Shown here: positions 55,937 through 64,000 of the stretch, one piece after another
Layout: each line of letters opens with the position of its first letter
Position numbering within the stretch: position 1 is the stretch's first letter
NCBI RefSeq assembly: GCF_905220365.1
Contig: NC_061135.1
Coordinates: 3,303,501 to 3,367,500, forward strand
Direction: 5' to 3'
Length of the DNA stretch: 64,000 nucleotides
Origin: Vanessa cardui
Taxonomy: Eukaryota; Arthropoda; Insecta; Lepidoptera; Nymphalidae
Translations under genes and position numbers: made by a program
The notes under the pieces: model-generated
Seen by the model: only the letters and a program-made list of their open reading frames with translations
The model's database searches: none
What the model was told of the DNA's origin: nothing

Positions 55937-56272
55937 GTTGTACAATGTAATGTAAAAAATATACTTTCTTAGTGAACTTGTCAGTTTTTCTCAAAATAAG
56001 CATTAGTACCTCAAATATAAATATACATATATGCACTTTCAACATACTCAGTCGCTCATTTGAATTCACAAAAATTGTATCAGGATAGAATATTGGTAGG
56101 TCTATTTTGAGCAATCTGAAGATACGAGCTCGGAGGTCGGAAATGCACGATTCGACCCGATTCCAAGTTAAAACCGGTGGTTTTGCCGTCCAAGGGACAA
56201 TTGACGTGACTCCAACTACTGATCGTTTCAAATGGCAGCTTATCTGTGACCAGAACGCGCTGCTCAAAGCTA
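55937..56272. other. Spacer with an unsupported 122-residue frame
   Basis: The minus-strand frame 55908-56276 starts within a Helitron-like element and ends in a SINE. The middle (RVESCISDLRARIFRLLKID) is the most coding-like part, but I do not recognise a family. Confidence 0.3.
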
Positions 56273-56748
56273 TCACTACTTAATAAAACAAAGTCCCCCG
56301 GCCGCGTCTGTCTGTCTGTATGTTCGCGATAAACTCTAAAACTTCTGAACTGATTTTCACGCGTTTCACTAATAGTCAGAGAAATTCATAAGGAAGGTTT
56401 AGGTATATAATTTATTCCACGCAGGATATATTAATTTAAATAATTGTATTAACTAACATGACTTTGTATTTTTTAAATGTTGAAAAAGAGTAACTACTGA
56501 GTTTCTTGCCGGTTCTTCTCGGTAGAATCTACTTTCTGAACCGGTGGTAGCTTCACTTAATTGTTAATTGACGAATTCAAAAGTGCTTGTAAAAGCCCAC
56601 TTGAATAAAGTTAATTTTGATTATGATTGAGGTTTATGTGTCAATTATTTATGTTACGAAAATTGTTAAACATGGAAAAAAGTTACCAAAAATTATAAAT
56701 AAAAGAACAGCTTATGTCCACCCGTGCGAAGTCGGGACGGGCCGCTAG
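56273..56748 (+). mobile_element. Helitron-like element split by a family D repeat
   Basis: TC start after A (56273), CTAG end before T (56745-56748), with TCTAAAACTTCTGAACTGAT and CACCCGTGCGAAGTCGGGAC. Sequence 56418-56632 is a family D insertion. Confidence 0.7.
56418..56632 (+). repeat. Family D repeat inside the Helitron-like element
   Basis: CACGCAGGATATATTAATTT to AAAGTTAATTTTGATTATGA. 5' truncated relative to 27028-27309. Confidence 0.85.
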
Positions 56749-56779
56749 TATTCGTATAAATGAAGATAAGACATAAGAC

Positions 56780-56832
56780 TGCTTTAGCTACTTACACTGG
56801 GATCAGAGTAATGTATGTGATGTTGTCTCATA
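56780..56832 (+). repeat. SINE-C 3' fragment
   Basis: CTGCTTTAGCTACTTACACT to GATGTTGTCTCAT, the last 50 or so bases only. Confidence 0.8.
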
Positions 56833-57619
56833 TTTATTATATTTATTTATTATTAGTACCAAAATAAAAAAAATACATTTCAATGTTATGCACAAAATTT
56901 GTTGTTTTCATTTTGGAATAATAATGCGTCAAGACGTATATTTAAAAATCATCATATACATACACTTATACATGTAGTCGAAGTTAAATTGTTTACGATT
57001 TATGCTTAACATTTACTTATTTACTATCTACAGTTATCGCTCATTATTCAGTAATTTTTTGCTTTATTTGTACACATTGTGAAATGTAAAAGTGCATATC
57101 TGACATCGCATAAAAATACATGCACTGTCCTTTGAAAACTACATTTTTGTGGTAGTTTTCCAAGAGAACAAAAAAGTTACAAACTAGCTTTGCCTTCAAG
57201 ATTCATCTGAAACAAATACACCTATAATTGAATTCGATACTCAACTAGAGAAAATAATAATCTTGATATTTTATATAATTTATATTCTCATTACTCTAGA
57301 ACTCACTGTTACGTAACTTCTCATCTCATTTGACAAAATCGAATAACAGATGAGCCAAAATGATGGATCAGAACGATAAGCCACGTACGTAAACAAACAT
57401 GATAAATTCAGGTAGTCTTACCGGCGATAAAAATATGTAGCGCAGCGGCGTATTCCTGCGGGGTCGATTAAGTGGAACGAATTAAGTGATTCATCACCCT
57501 GTTACGAAGCTTGCGTGTGAAACGGCGATGTTACCCTTTGCTAAGTGGGAGGAATTACTTACCTTACATTAGCTACTCAGGGTTCAGTATTAAAAAATCG
57601 TAATATTCATTTTTCGAAC
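56833..57619. other. Spacer, no gene seen
   Basis: AT-rich to 57420. From 57420 the sequence is GC-richer and may be decayed 3' flank or UTR of the adjoining LINE relic. Confidence 0.4.
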
Positions 57620-58250
57620 AGCGGGTCCCCAAGCTAGAGGGGTTCCTGGTTTCAGAGATCTATTTAGACAGGTTAAGAGGTACTCTCCTCATTGTCTTGC
57701 TTCATTGTCTCCTTCCGTTTCATGATACTTTTGCAGAAATATGTAATCACTATCCAGTAGATAAGGCCTCTGATGTCAAGGTTACACTCCATCGGGATGT
57801 GATGTGTCATGTCTATTAGCGCACCACAATCGTGGCAAGACGGTGATACCTGTCATCTTGATGTCCTATGCAGTCATATTCAGTAAGCACCTATGCCAGC
57901 ATGTAGATAGTGGTTTGTCTCTTTTCGCTATCCAGCGACTTAAAATGGGGTGGATCCTGTAACTATCGCTAGACCTGCTGACCACAAGTTGATGGCTCGT
58001 TAAAGTACTAATTCAAGAGGGACGACATGGCTTCCATCTAGAACAGCTAGGCTTCTATGATCCCTTTCGCCTTGTGTTCTCTGGGCAGATCACTCGCAAG
58101 AAGCGTCGCCGATGTCTCTGACAACGTAAAGTAACAAAGTATCGCCTTGAAGACTGTAACCATGCGTGGTGTTTGCAGAAGGACCTTGTACAGAACCATC
58201 AAGAAAAATGGTGCACCATACATTCACCATACATAGAGTACTCGACGCCG
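57620..58250 (-). pseudogene. Decayed R1-like LINE C-terminal relic
   Basis: Minus-strand translation in shifting frames gives SETSATLLASDLP (near 58090-58130), HPILSRW (57932-57955) and the zinc-knuckle stretch CHDCGALIDMTHHIPMEC (57783-57837). An ending rich in K and E follows. The order and motifs match the intact R1-type LINE at 39831-41017 (VTLLAGDPPW, HLSRW, CHECG...YEC). Many stops and frameshifts. 57620-57660 resembles its 3' UTR start. Low overall identity indicates a different or much older lineage. Confidence 0.75.
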
Positions 58251-59007
58251 GCATTTTTCTAAGGTTACATTAGTAAATCTTTCAAAAAGTTTCGTTGTTT
58301 ATAAATAAAAATGAATAAATAACGTTTTTCTTCGTCTATGAATAGTCACGGAACCCTAATCTTTATCGTTCAAGCCACAGACAGAAATAAACAATAGAAC
58401 AATTTTAATGAACAAAATCGGATTATATTCAGCGAAATTAAATCTCAATATTCTTTGGCTTGTCTTATACACAATCGCTGTCATTATGGTAATTTAATAA
58501 AAAAATAATATACGATTAATTAAAATTAGCTCTTGGAAATAGAATTGAATAACAACGAGAAACAGAAGAGAGGATGTATAGTTAAAATATTTTTAGAAAA
58601 TATAAAAAGTTTTATATAAACATGAACCAAAGAGCGCGCTTCGCAGAAATATGATATGGTAACGAAATTATCAGCAGATTTTTTTCTTCTAATTTTCATT
58701 GGAACACTTTCTAAATCTGGATGATAATTAATGAATGACACTAAAAAGATTATTCGTTTACGATCGTTAAATTATTATTCATTTCCAACTGGCTAATTAA
58801 TGTTCATACAACATACGAATCTTCGAATTTTTCGTTTTAGATTGAGGTTAGCCTTAAACTATTATCTATGTACAATAACTCAAAAATATTTGTTTATTTA
58901 TTACCCACTTGTAGATAATATAGACATTTTTTATTAAAAAAAGTATCGCTGAAAATTATAGATTTTATCACTCACGTTTATTAAACTATAATCCTTATAC
59001 TCGTATA
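58251..59007. other. AT-rich spacer, no gene seen
   Basis: The 71-residue frame at 58526 (minus) has no recognisable features. Confidence 0.45.
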
Positions 59008-59274
59008 AGCCCGCCTGTGTAGGTACCACCCACTCATCAGATATTCTACCGCTAAACAACAGTACGCAGTATTGTTGTGTTCCGGTTTGAAGGGTGAGTG
59101 AGCCAGTGTAACTACAGGCACAAGGGACATATCATCTTAATTCTCAAGGTTGGTGGCGCATTGATGATATAAGGAATAGTTAATGTTTCTTATAGCTTCA
59201 TTGTCTATGGGTAATGGTGACCACTTACCATCAGGTGGCTCATATGCTCGTCCGCCAACCTATACCATAAAAAA
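59008..59274 (+). repeat. SINE-B copy, near full length
   Basis: GTATAAGCCCGCCTGTGTAG to TTACCATCAGGTGGCTCATA and TGCTCGTCCGCCAACCTATA, then A-rich. The tail (59225-59274) is the copy best matched to the R1 LINE end at 41190-41238. Confidence 0.93.
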
Positions 59275-59444
59275 ATGTTTTTCTTTTTTTACCCTTAGTT
59301 GTTCCACGCATATTAAAACATATTATAAAGAGCATATCTCAATTATTATAATGAACGCCGATATTAAAACGTAAAGGGACGCATCTTCGTGACTGACAGC
59401 TGATAAAGGTAGTAAGTACAGTTAACAGTCATTGAAACTATCGA

Positions 59445-59615
59445 GTAAGAACTGGCGCGCACTGGTAACTTTTTTCACGGTGACTGTTTCGTCACTCTTG
59501 TCGAGTCCGTGAATATGTACAGATGCAGACACAAATGTCACGTCGTAACGTGCGCGCACCTCCATACACAAGACACACACAATGACAAAAGTTACCAGTG
59601 CGCGCTAGTTCTTAC
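59445..59615. mobile_element. MITE with 34-bp terminal inverted repeats
   Basis: The ends GTAAGAACTGGCGCGCACTG and (reverse complement) GTAAGAACTAGCGCGCACTG extend to about 34 bp with few mismatches. 171 bp, non-coding. The target duplication is not clear, so the superfamily is unassigned. Confidence 0.75.
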
Positions 59616-59889
59616 AAACACAAAAAATCTACTCCAACTTTGATAGCCTGCTTCTTACTGAAGTGGTTTCATAAACCGATATCGCAATAACAGCTTGGAT
59701 TCGTAGCGTTATATTGATGTCTGTGTAAAAAAAACTAAACGAATTTTAATAAACTGTTGTGAAAGCTGATGAAAAATATATGTATTGAAAAACCTTTACA
59801 TGTACTACAAAAACACACACAAAAAGTGCATACAGACGTCAATATAAAATATTTTATGTGTTATATTAATAATCTTAATATTCTATATT
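59616..59889. other. AT-rich spacer, no gene seen
   Basis: No supported frame. Confidence 0.4.
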
Positions 59890-59901
59890 TCATATTATAA
59901 A

Positions 59902-60206
59902 GTAAAGTAGTAAAGTATAGTAACAGCCTGTAAATTTCCCATTGCTGGGATAAGGCCTCCTCTTCCATTAAGGAGAGGGCTTGGAACATATTTCACCATG
60001 CTGTTCCAATGCGGGTTGGTGGAATGCACATGTGGCAGAATTTCGATGAAATTAGACACATGCAGGTTTCCTCAAGATGTTTTCCTTCACCGCCGAGCAC
60101 AAGATGAATGATAAACATAAATTAAGCACATAGTGGTGCTTGCCTGGGTTTGAACCCGCAATCATCGGTTAAGATGCACGCGTTCTAACCACTGGGCCAT
60201 CTCAGC
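59902..60206 (-). repeat. SINE-A copy, full length, with 12-bp target duplication
   Basis: Flanked by TCATATTATAAA at 59890-59901 and 60207-60218. ACTTT-type tail with the CCATTAAGGAGAGGG variant. Boxes intact (TGGCCCAGTGG and GGTTCAAACCC on the minus strand). Clearly young. Confidence 0.96.
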
Positions 60207-60361
60207 TCATATTATAAATGTGAAAGTAATGCCGTTTGTATATGTGTCGCTCTTTCACAACCAAAGCAATGAACCGATTTTAAGAAAGAACATAGAGCAC
60301 GGTTTTCTGTTAACACATGACAACTAAACCCCTAAAACGCGAAACCGCAGGCGGCAACTAG
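60207..60361 (+). mobile_element. Helitron-like element (family G)
   Basis: ATTATAAATGTGAAAGTAAT, TGTCGCTCTTTCACAACCAA and an end GGCGGCAACTAG before T. Its 5' end lies to the left of the SINE-A insertion at 59902-60206. Confidence 0.55.
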
Positions 60362-60431
60362 TAATTTATATTTGGAAGATAAAATTTTACTGAAATTTGA
60401 TATTTTATAAGATTAATATAAGATGTGTAAC

Positions 60432-60710
60432 AAATCAAATCAAAATGAACTTTATTTAAGTAGGCTTTTACAAGCACTTTTGAATCGTCATTATACAATT
60501 AAGTGAAGCTACCGTCGGTTCGGAAAGTAGATTCTACCGAGAAGAACCGGCAAGAACTCAGTTATTACTCTTTTTTAACATTTAAAAAATACAAAGCCAT
60601 GTTAGTTAAATACAATTATTTAAATTAATATATCCTGCTTGGAAGTCAACAGGTATTAAACTCCACGCTTTTTTATCATCTATAAAATCTTGTATTGAAT
60701 AATATGCTTA
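60432..60710 (-). repeat. Family D repeat, near full length
   Basis: AAATCAAATCAAAATGAACT, AAGCACTTTTGAATCGTCAT, GAGAAGAACCGGCAAGAACT, to TTGTATTGAATAATATGCTT. Confidence 0.88.
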
Positions 60711-60766
60711 CACTAATAACTATTATTGTTTTGACTTAAAAAAATAACACGGATTTGTTACTGGTA

Positions 60767-61068
60767 CAACAACAACAACTGCCTGTAAATTCCCACTGCT
60801 GGGCTAAAGGCCTCCTCTACCTTTGAGGAGAAGGTTTGGAACATAATCCACCACGCTGTTCCAATGCAGGTTGGTGGAATACACATGTGGCAGAATTTTT
60901 ATGAAATTTGTCACATGCAGGTTTCCTCACGATGTTTTCCTTCACCGCAGAGCACGAGATGAATTATAAAGACAAATTAAGCACATGAATCAGCGGTGCT
61001 TGCCTGGGTTTGAACCCGCAATCATCGGTTAAGATGCACGCGTTCTAACAACTGGACCATCTCGACTC
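60767..61068 (-). repeat. SINE-A copy, full length, (TTG)n tail
   Basis: Flanked by ACTGGTA (60760-60766 and 61069-61075). CAACAACAACAACTGCC tail on the plus strand with CCTTTGAGGAGAAGG. Boxes intact. Confidence 0.94.
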
Positions 61069-61274
61069 ACTGGTATTAGATTTATAATTGGGTGAGTTCC
61101 GTGAATTTCATATTCGATTTGTGGAGTTAATTAAAGAGTTTTTGGATCTAATTTCTCGGAAAAACATTCTAATCATCATACAAAATCGTATCTTTATCTT
61201 TCTAGTTGATTCAGTTTTATTCACTTTGGCTGCCACGACTGGACATTCGAATCTGAACTCTAGTTTAATTAATA
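61069..61274. other. Spacer between SINEs
   Basis: A plus-strand frame at 61088 (GEFREFHIRFVELIKEFLDL) runs into the next SINE and is not recognised. Confidence 0.35.
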
Positions 61275-61494
61275 GGAGACAACATCACATACATTATTCT
61301 GATCTCAATGTAAGTAGCTAAAGCTTTTGTGTTATGGAAAATCAGAAGTAACGACGGTATACCACAAACTCCCAGACTCAAGACAACATAGAAAACTAAT
61401 GTTAATCTACATGGACTCGATCGGGAATAGAACCCGGGACCTCGGAGTGACGTTTCCATGAAAACCGGTGTTCACATTCGACTACGGAGGTCGT
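61275..61494 (-). repeat. SINE-C copy
   Basis: GACAACATCACATACATTAT end to ACTACGGAGGTCGTC. Slightly mutated boxes on the minus strand. Confidence 0.9.
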
Positions 61495-61894
61495 CAAAAT
61501 ATCTTTATAGTTGCAATTTTAAGCATTTTGTATTTGACCATAACATTTTGTATTTTTATACACTTAATCTTACTTAGAAAATTAAGGAAATTCTTTAAGA
61601 AATGCAAATTCTTAACAAGGATAAGCTTAAATGACAATCCGACGTTGAAATAAAGCGTCTCATTATGAACGCTGAGAAAGATTCTTTGAAAAATGTATAT
61701 TTAAGAAGTCATAAATATAATTTACAAGCAACCTGACTTTGTGCGGGTAAATTATTATTTCGAGAATTTTAAATACATATTTACGTGCTGGTTTTTGATT
61801 GTTCTCGGATCCATCTACGTACTATACTGTACTATACTACTTTCTATACTATACTATACTATACTACGTATAATGATGATTTTAATTTTTATGA
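61495..61894. other. AT-rich spacer with a microsatellite
   Basis: No gene. Holds the ACTAT repeat at 61816-61866. Confidence 0.5.
61816..61866 (+). repeat. (ACTAT)n microsatellite
   Basis: Imperfect pentamer run: TACTATACTG, TACTATACTA, then four near-perfect ACTAT units. Confidence 0.85.
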
Positions 61895-62050
61895 AAATAG
61901 TAGGCAATAGAGCAACTTGATGATAAGTGTAAACTACCGCCTATTAATACCATACTCCTGTATTTACACTGGCTTACTCAACCTTCACCTTAAATACGAC
62001 TGAGGGTAAGCATTGTTGTTTGAGGATAGAATATCAGACTCTAAGTGCTA
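61895..62050 (-). repeat. SINE-B fragment, degenerate
   Basis: TGTATTTACACTGGCTTACT, CAACCTTCACCTTAAATACG and GAGGATAGAATATCAGA in family order. Confidence 0.6.
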
Positions 62051-62235
62051 GCTGCTAAAAGTCAGAATTGCCTACCATCAAGGTAAGTACCTCCCTCGGG
62101 TCGATTTCTTCCAGGGTGACCATTCTTCAAGGATCTGTACAGGTCTTTCTTTAGGGCTTGACCGTCAGCGAATTAAAGATACATGTTTATTATTTATATC
62201 CATACTTTTCTGTTACAAATATAATAACTTGATGT

Positions 62236-62530
62236 AGGGCTTTGTGCAAGCACGTCTGGGTAGGTATCACCCACTCATCAGATATTCTATCGCTAAACAA
62301 CAGTACGCAGTATTGTTGTATTCCGGCTTGATGGGCGAGTGAGCCTGTGTAACTACAGGCACAAGGGACATAGCATCTTAGTTCCCAAGGTTGGTGGCGT
62401 ATTGACGATTGATTTAGGATTGATGTAGGAATAGTTAATATTTCTTACAGCGTCATTGTCTATGGGCGATGGTGACCACTTACTATCAGGTGGCCCATAT
62501 GCTAGTCCGCCAATCTATTCCATAAAAAAA
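62236..62530 (+). repeat. SINE-B copy, full length with small insertion
   Basis: GGGCTTTGTGCAAGCACGTC to TGGCCCATATGCTAGTCCGC and an A-run. About 14 extra bases (TTGATTTAGGATTG) near 62409, apparently a short local duplication of GATTGAT. Confidence 0.92.
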
Positions 62531-63244
62531 ATAACAGTTACAATAAGAACGATGTATCTATTCTTAGATTTCTGATTAAAAGTATATAATAACCCAAGCT
62601 TTGTACGAGATGGAACGCAATATCTCCGATCAAGTTCCACCTCACCAACATCTAACATCCAAAACTAAATAAATTTATACATTAATTAAAGGCGTCTCGT
62701 TGTAGAGTAAGTAGAGTATTCATCTTTGATTTTCAATTAAATTTCGTTTAGGTATTAATTGGAAGTCAATGATATCTTGTATAATATTAATCTGATTAAT
62801 TAAATAGACATAATATGTACCATTACCATACAATGTTAAAAAGCATAAATTTGAATTATATTAAATTATACATAGTGTTCTATTTAAATAATCACGCGAC
62901 ATTCACATTTATTAGTCGTTTATTTTTAAATAAATAAGCTTTGGGCTGTAAAATATTGTTCATTTGTCAAGATATTTGAGATTTAATTTAAAAAAGTTTA
63001 AATTATGATCCCGAGTAACGTTCGTATTTTGGTTAATAAATACAAATAAGGTTTTAATAATAATTAAACAAATATTGTTCATTTAGTAGGTGATATGTAA
63101 CCTGTTTATAAATAAATCTTTTTTTATTGAAAAAGAGAATAGCTTTATGCGTTTTCTTGTTTATTGTTGGTAGTTTTGAAAAAATATATTTTTATGAATT
63201 TAGTTTGTTTTTGGGTATTAATACATTGGTAAAAAAGGCAAATT
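62531..63244. other. AT-rich spacer, no gene seen
   Basis: No supported frame or repeat. Confidence 0.45.
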
Positions 63245-63508
63245 GTTCGATACTAGATTTTGTAGATGATAAAAAAGCTTAGAATTAATACCTGTTGACT
63301 TCCAGGCAGGATACATTACATACATATATAATTGTATTTAACTAATATGATTTTATTTTATAAAGAGTAAGTACTGAGTTTCTTGTCGGTTCTTTTCGGT
63401 AGTATCTACTTTCCGAACCGGTGGGAGCTTCACTTTTAAAAGGCGATTCAAAAGTGCTTGTAAAAGCCCACTTGAATAAATTTTATTTTGATTTTGATTT
63501 TGATAAAA
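63245..63508 (+). repeat. Family D repeat, near full length
   Basis: CATAC-like start ATTGTTCGATACTAGATTTT just upstream, TACCTGTTGACTTCCAGGCA, TTTCTTGTCGGTTCTTTTCG, and the end TTTTATTTTGATTTTGATTT. Confidence 0.88.
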
Positions 63509-63840
63509 GTCTATAAATTAAACTACTTTGTTTCCTTGACTTCGCTCATGTCTTTGTATCATTAATAAACAAAGAGAGAAGATTACAATAATAAACGTAT
63601 ATCGTATAATTCATAACAATCGCGGTTAACATAAAGCATCCCGGATTAAAAGATTATCGGGGAGTCGAAACTGGAAACACGCACGCGGTTAACCGCGATA
63701 GGTTTCATGCGTTGCGGTGAGAGAAGAATATCTGGGATTACAGCATCCGATACGATCTGTATGATAATTGTAATGCAATCTCACGACACGATTATCGTAG
63801 ACCAAGAATTTAAGCCTACCGGTACTATTTTTTTTTATGA
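63509..63840. other. Low-repeat spacer with a 14-bp palindrome
   Basis: CGCGGTTAACCGCG at 63684-63697 is a perfect palindrome, with a half-copy CGCGGTTAAC at 63621-63630. No gene. Confidence 0.4.
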
Positions 63841-64000
63841 TATAGTTTGGCGGACGAGCTTATGGGCCACCTGATGGTAAGTGGTTAATGACGCTGTAAG
63901 AAATATTACAATTCCTTACATCGTCGATGTGCCATCTACATTGGGAACTAAGGTGTCATGTCCCTTGACCTGTTGTTAGACTGGCTCACTCACTCTTCTG
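63841..64000 (-). repeat. SINE-B copy, cut by the window end
   Basis: Tail GGCGGACGAGCTTATGGGCC, then an 18-base deletion in the ACCATCACCCATAG region, then TTCCTTACATCGTCGATGTG to the window edge. Confidence 0.88.

Noticed and set aside
55908..56276. 122-residue minus-strand frame as a gene
   Set aside because: It starts in a Helitron-like element and runs into a SINE. No family is recognised and there are no promoter or splice signals.
619..61068. tRNA genes, prompted by many A-box and B-box matches
   Set aside because: Every match lies in a repeated SINE body, and the regions do not fold as full tRNAs with anticodon stems or recur in isolation.
1..64000. A CRISPR array, prophage, operon or bacterial-type defence system
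   Set aside because: All repeats are eukaryotic dispersed elements. There are no regularly spaced short repeats, no operon-like gene runs and no bacterial signals.

Overview
The window is nuclear DNA of an insect, almost certainly a lepidopteran and probably a butterfly. It is AT-rich, and its repeats are of lepidopteran type: tRNA-derived SINEs, short non-autonomous Helitron-like elements ending in CTAG, R1- and RTE-clade LINE remnants, and a BEL/Pao retrotransposon. There is no operon structure, no CRISPR array, no rRNA gene and no genuine tRNA gene. I cannot name the species from the sequence.

Only one intact host gene is visible: an intronless short-chain dehydrogenase/reductase of the carbonyl-reductase type on the minus strand (54415-55293). 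It has its own TATA box and arthropod-type initiator just upstream. A broken exon of an SLC22/organic-cation-transporter-like gene lies at about 18155-18400. A weak candidate first coding exon is noted at 51442-51470. The rest is repeats and AT-rich DNA in which I see no gene.

Layout. 0-11 kb: AT-rich spacer with degenerate SINEs and two inverted copies of one MITE (3604-3948, 7239-7582). 11077-17004: a complete BEL/Pao LTR retrotransposon with an intact 1697-residue polyprotein on the minus strand, two LTRs with no difference I could find, a 5-bp target duplication and a primer-binding site matching tRNA-Phe. 18-19 kb: the transporter relic and an R1-type LINE 3' fragment. 19.49-26.19 kb: a large inverted duplication whose two arms differ by separate SINE insertions, by a block in swapped order and by a 595-bp foldback. 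27-39 kb: SINEs, nested Helitron-like elements, an RTE 3' relic, and an inverted pair of a unit made of 135 bp of flank plus a SINE. 39.83-41.24 kb: a GC-rich, 5'-truncated R1-clade LINE with one frameshift. 42-52 kb: SINEs, a Helitron-like element carrying a possible piggyBac-like MITE, and an RTE relic. 54.4-55.35 kb: the dehydrogenase gene and promoter. 56-64 kb: a Helitron-like element split by another repeat, a decayed R1-like LINE relic (57.6-58.25 kb), a MITE and several young SINEs.

How the parts relate. Two SINE families appear to borrow the 3' ends of LINE clades present here. The family called SINE-B shares about 49 terminal bases with the R1-clade LINE. SINE-A ends in a sequence that resembles the last codons of RTE-clade reverse transcriptase (the GEAxVQQW region). 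SINE-A also splits into two subfamilies, distinguished by linked differences in the 3' tail repeat and a nearby motif. I found no new defence or metabolic system. The strongest unusual features are the large inverted duplication with its filled and empty SINE sites and the two SINE-LINE tail relationships. Family names SINE-A to SINE-C, D, E, F, G and H are local labels used only in this annotation.
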